DNA of 64,000 bases from Gymnogyps californianus (Eukaryota; Chordata; Aves; Accipitriformes; Cathartidae), in the NCBI RefSeq assembly GCF_018139145.2, contig NC_059500.1, positions 41,397,437-41,461,436 on the forward strand, in the 5' to 3' direction. The notes beneath the pieces are model-generated. The model did not search any database. It was not told the origin of the DNA and was given only the letters and a program-made list of their open reading frames with translations. This document shows positions 14,701 through 64,000 of this stretch, piece by piece. Position 1 is the first letter of the stretch. Each line of letters starts with the position of its first letter. A program made the translations under genes and the position numbers.

Positions 14701-17700
14701 TGTCAGTGTCTTCCTGACAGAGATAAGCACTGCTGGCAGGACTTCAGTGCTTAGATAGCAGAGCAGAAGCGTTGTGTTTAATCTGCTTGTGACTCTTGCT
14801 CTTCCTTGTGACGACATTCAGATAAATAGACACAGAACACCACAGTGAAGCAGATGCAAATAGGGAAGACATTTCACTGAATGCAAGATCTTAAACTGCT
14901 ATAAATGGTTTTCCTCTCACTTTCAGAATTGTGAAACAGTCACAAATGTTTTGTGGTCTCATTTTACGCCATCGGAGAAGGGTTAACAAGATATGCTCTC
15001 CCTTGCTTTTTAACTTGCACAAAGAAACTAGGAATAAAAAAGGAAAAGAAATCCCCAAGGCAAGCATGAGATTGGGATATTGTGTTAGACTGAAACTGCT
15101 CAAGAGCCATGGAGATCTTTGGATTAGTTTCTGCATAACAGAGGAGTTACCAAGGAATTGGGTTACTCAGTCATAAATTTGCAGAGTTGCAGAAATGGAA
15201 GACGTAATAATGGTGTCTGGTAGTGAAAATGAAGCATCTCTGCAGTGTCTTACTCGGTTCCTAGAGCTAAGGAAGAAACTCAGGTTGTCCTGTGAGTCCG
15301 TTAATGGAGGCCTCTGATCAAGTTTTCATGTTTTGTTGGAGTGGAGAATGTCCCTTTTTTTGCTTAATTCTTTTGCAGCAGCTGCTAGTTTAATTTGATA
15401 CATACTTGTTTCAATAGAAAATAAAACTTCTGATCCAGCTTAAAAAGCAGCGTTTAACAGTTATTTGCAAGCTGACCTTCTGTGTTCAGGGATTCTGTCA
15501 TTTACATGGCATTATATCCCTTGCATGTGTGTTGCAGTTTGTTGTGGGATTTTAGTGGTATTAAGGTCAGATATTCAAATGCAGCCTTAGGAAAAACATA
15601 CTCATCTTGTCTGTGCCAATTTATCTAAGCAAATCAGAGAGTCGTTCCTCAAATTAGTTATAGGAATCTCCAAAAGTCTATTTTTGTGTGAGTGTGTGGA
15701 ATGGCTACATTATAGGACTTTGCTTAAGGCCATTTTAAAAAACACTTTTCATAGAGTATGGGTTACAAAAATCTGAAAGAAAATATATCTCAGTTGAGAT
15801 AGCCAGATGTTGTATTTGAATTAATGAACTTAGAAAAAAGTGGCTTGTTTAACTTGGTATTCTTTCATTGAAAACAATGTATTGATAACAATCCGGGACG
15901 TTTTGGTTCTCTTGCTTACATACTTTTGTGACTCTTGTTTCTGCCTGGGTTGGCCTTCTATACTTGAGAATAGTTGATGAATTCTGGGTGAACTGTGGTA
16001 TAATTATCAAAGATTTCAGCTGTGAAGCTTTTAAAAATCTGACTTGATTTTTGCTTTCAGATTCCTGTGGTCTGTTGCTGACATTTTTCAGTAGTGTTTC
16101 AAATAATGGTTTTTTTATGATGTAATTTTTTCGTGTTCTGACAAACACAGTGGAATGTAGCATGAAAATATTTTTCTGAATTCCTGCAAAGTACTGTAAT
16201 GGTATAGCAGGATTTGGAGGTTTGTTTGTGGTTTTTTTTTTTTAAAGGATCACTTAATTGGAGAGCTATACGGCAACTGTCTGAAATTACAGGCAATGTT
16301 TTATATTCATTATTCTGTGACCCAAATCCATTCCTGTGTTCTGTTGTGGATGACTGGCAGTTCCTAATTTAATTTATCCATATTCTTTCACAAATGAGAA
16401 TAAACTTTGGATTTAATATATTCTTTTGTACTATATTATGTAATAAATGTATCAAAGAACACAGGAGACGAGAAAGGTCATCATATTCTAAAGCTCAGGA
16501 GAATTCGGATCATTGTTAGAGAAATGTAGAAAATGTTTATGGATGCTGTTTGCAGAAAACAAAATGAACAGCCATTGCCCATCCTTCTCGCCACACTATC
16601 TATTATGAATTCAGACTTGAGGTGCTCTGTGCCACATGAAGTATTTTCCTCTGTGTATCAATTATGATCTGAATTTTTTCAAATTTCAGGTATTTAAAAA
16701 GCGTAATAGTGGAACATTTACAACAGTATTTCTTATTAGAACACTCATTACATTATGTATGCGCCTATTTAGCCACTTTTATACGTCTTGAATCTTTTTT
16801 AATATCTGGTAATGAATCATGTGGAACTTGAAGCCTGACTGAGTAGCACTATTAACTGAAGTGTATACTAACCAAGGGTGAAGTTATTAACTAGTCCCTT
16901 TTATTTATCTATGGAGGGCTTAAGGATTCCTAGAGCATGAATTTAGCTCAGAGGCTTTTGCTTGTTTGCTCTTTCTTGTTTGGTTCGTTTCCATCATCTA
17001 TCTTTCAAGCAAGAAAACTAGGGCATCAATTCATTTTAGAAAGGGAACATTGTTACTGGATTGAAAAACATTGTATGTGCCCTAGCCTTTTATCAGATTC
17101 CTCAAGAAACTCAAAAAACTTCTGTGATTATTTAGGTGGGTGAAGCAAAGCATTCTTTTTAAATGAAAGGATTAGACTGTGAACCTGTAGAAGTTAGTAG
17201 ATTTACTGACTGTTCTTCTAGTAACACCCTCTAATGTTGTCAGATGAAAATACGACTAGTCTAGTTTCCTCATTTCCAGTGTTTTAAAAATTGAATTTCT
17301 TTTGTACACTGTTGTCAGTAAAATCTGTTTTCATGTTTGACTGTACCTGAGTCACCTAATAGCTGTTATTCCCCAGTTCTATTCAGTTCTTTGTAGATTC
17401 ATCTTAAAACTGTGTGCAACTTGAATTTCACATCTGTGTTCAAATTTTTCCTACTGCCTTTGTATTGAAATGTCACTGTGTGATTTTGTATTAATATTTT
17501 GATGGTCTTGCTTATCACATAGTCACAAAAGTTTGCAGACACTTCCAAGATTTTAAGCTACAAAATACTTCATTGAGATATGACTGTATAAGTGTGTACC
17601 TTTTTTTGTCAGTCACAGGGAGACTGGCAGTTTTCTTTTTGTACTTCTCAATCTTTGATACCAGCTTTGCCTTTTGAGGAAAGTTTTCTCTATGCTGTCA

Positions 17701-18454
17701 TGAGCATGCCCATACTTGTAACTGGGTACAGTATAAAAAAAGTCGGTGTATGTGTTAACCACTCTTAACAGCAAACAAATCGATTTTTAAATGTCCTGAG
17801 GCTGGAAAGAAACAATTACAGAAGGAAACTTGTTGCAGCTATGTTACAGGGAAAAAGGTAGCAGTGCAGGGCACAAAGCATGAGGTTGAGTGAGCATGTA
17901 CAGAAAACAGACAAATCGGGTAAACACCCTTTGACACTGGCTGTTTAAAAATAGGAAAACAAAGTACAGAAATACCGTGGCACAGACAAGGCAGTGATAT
18001 CCTCCAGGCAAGTCGCAGCATATGGAAGAGGAAAGGACATGTAGTGAGGGGTAAATACATAGGAGATAGAAGGTGGAGGAAGAAAGGACCAGTGGAAGTA
18101 GATGGCTTATACAGTAGGAAGAGAAGCAGAGCGTCTAGGAAAAAGACATCTGTAGAGAAATCAGCAATTCCCTTGGGGCTGGAAGTGAATTCGGGAGGAG
18201 ACAAGGTCCATGTGGCAGAGAAGGGGACGGCCGCAGGAGCCCCGGTGCACTGGGACGGCCATGCAGCTCACTGTCGGTGCCTTAACTGAGGGTGCTTTTT
18301 ATTTAGTTAGTCTATTTGTTCAGTGATGGGAGCGAAAGGACAAGCAAGTATATCCACATCAGAATTCCTTATTGATTATAAAGATAAGAAAATAGAGCAG
18401 TAGTTCATGGATTGTATTCTTTTCTAACACTCCAGTCTTGAAGTATGTCTCATT

Positions 18455-18635
18455 TTCTCTCTGGGAAGCAGTAGGTCTCACTAGGCAGTGGTGGTCCCAA
18501 GGCCATTGCTTCCTCTGCCCTTTAGAGTATGACCTTGGAGAGGTCACAGCGCTGTTTTTGCCTCAGCTGCTCCTGTGGGAAATGCAGATGATAACAATGC
18601 CCAATTTTGTAAAGTACCTTGAGAAATGTAGATCT
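18455..18635 (+). repeat. Ancient MIR-like SINE remnant
   Basis: The segment keeps the order of MIR core motifs: TATGACCTTGGAGAGGTCAC at 18528-18547 (compare the MIR TGTGACCTTGGGCAAGTCAC block), GCCTCAG at 18560, AAATGCAGATGATAACAATG at 18580 and a GTAAAGTACCTTGAGA tail near 18609. The order and spacing fit MIR/CORE-SINE copies. It is strongly diverged, as expected for an amniote-age insertion. Boundaries are approximate. Confidence 0.55.
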
Positions 18636-19699
18636 CTGTTCATTTTTGCCTAGCCATGCTGTTTATGGTTTAAATTGCCTGTTAGCTTCTTAAAGAAAGG
18701 TTGAATAAGGCATAGCATTAAAGTTTTCATGGAGCTATTTGGAGGAACAATTAAGTAATTTTTTTATATAATGTGATTGCATATCCTGTGTAGTTTCTAT
18801 TTTGTAGACATTAAAGAGCTAAGTTCAAGTTTATTCATGTCAGCAAAGGGTAGAGTCTTGCAAACTTGCTACCTGGTCCACAGCAGAGGCGTCTCAGTGC
18901 AGAACCAGAGTAGACAGACAAAGGGAAAGAAATGCAAAGACCCGACCCTGTGACGTAGTGAAGCACCTTTGTCTGCTTAGAGTGGGCTGTTTTAGGAGAA
19001 CAGCTTTAGCCCAGTGTTAATACTCACACACATCACAATTCAGAAAAAAATATCATGTTAGCTGGATCAGAAGAAATGTGAAAATTCGTGTAGGTTTTCC
19101 ATATCAGGCAGTAGATTAAGGAGAAATGAAACACAGTATTGAGATTGAAGAAAGCAGAAATAAAGAATGAGATTGTTAACTAAACATCATGTATACAGTA
19201 AGTTTCCTTAAGGCTGAAGTTAACCAGTGACGATGCAAAGATGAAAACATCTCTTTCAGTCATTTGGGCATTTCTTCCTTGTACCGTAGTGCTGTCTGGG
19301 AATTAAGGATCAGGTCTCTCTTGCTGTGGGCATTATGTAAAGATCCAGTAAGGTACTCACTGCCAAAACTGCTCGCAAACTTGGAGGATACAAAAAACCA
19401 CACACTGTTTTGAAATTCCATATGTAAATGGGTATCTGTTATGCCATTATAGCATCAAGTAGAAATATGGTTACTAGTAATATATTAAATGTTATAAATG
19501 TGCAGCTATTAGAGTAGCATGAGTTTTTCTGAGGCAGGAGTAGTGATGATATTTTCCTAACAAATCGATTTGTGAATGTGCAGGGAGTATATTGATCACT
19601 AATCTCCTGCATCTTTTAGAGGAGATGAATGGTCAAATCCTTGTCCTCATCTGAATAACAACAAATTTCATGTGCCATTTTCCTTGACACTTTGATTAG

Positions 19700-64000
<44,301 letters not shown>

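Overview
The window is intron-dominated vertebrate DNA, almost certainly from a bird. It is AT-rich, with no operons and no densely packed reading frames. Five short exons with good splice signals lie on the + strand across about 39 kb. Their translations join in phase into one continuous 149-codon stretch that I recognise as the FERM domain of FRMD3 (FERM domain containing 3, a band 4.1 family protein). Avian origin is inferred from the interspersed repeats: four or five solo LTRs of the ERVL-like family that is abundant in neoavian genomes (5' end TGTCCTGGTTT.., 3' end ..AAACCACGACA, 5-bp target-site duplications). Human FRMD3 is on 9q, which largely corresponds to the avian Z, so Z linkage is plausible but not shown here.

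Layout. 1-19771 is intron upstream of the first visible FRMD3 exon; no exon is supported there, and it holds a few simple repeats and an old MIR-like SINE. Exons are at 19772-19876, 34913-34955 (a 43-nt microexon), 44062-44140, 57281-57378 and 58620-58743. The introns between them are 15.0, 9.1, 13.1 and 1.2 kb, and the last intron runs past the window end. The 5' coding exon(s), the rest of the FERM domain, the FERM-adjacent region and the C-terminal membrane segment of FRMD3 all lie outside the window.

The 15-kb intron carries most of the LTRs: 20866-21476 (antisense), 26411-26818 (antisense, internally deleted) and a nested pair at 33023-34266. In the pair, an antisense LTR sits inside a sense LTR, and both sets of 5-bp target duplications are intact. 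A fifth LTR (45273-45862, sense) is in the 13-kb intron. That intron also holds a ~172-bp inverted repeat (arms 51422-51593 and 53958-54130, about 95% identical) whose loop contains an old CR1/L3-like LINE fragment and a 215-nt all-pyrimidine tract built of TTTCCC and TTCCCC units. Another CR1/L3-like relic is near 60500-60800.

No tRNA, rRNA, CRISPR, prokaryotic gene or second protein-coding gene is supported. The long open frames outside the five exons are chance frames, LTR frames or frames through the hexamer repeat. The observations most worth following up are the inverted duplication with its hexamer tract, the nested LTR pair, and a 46-nt cryptic exon candidate downstream of the last FRMD3 exon.
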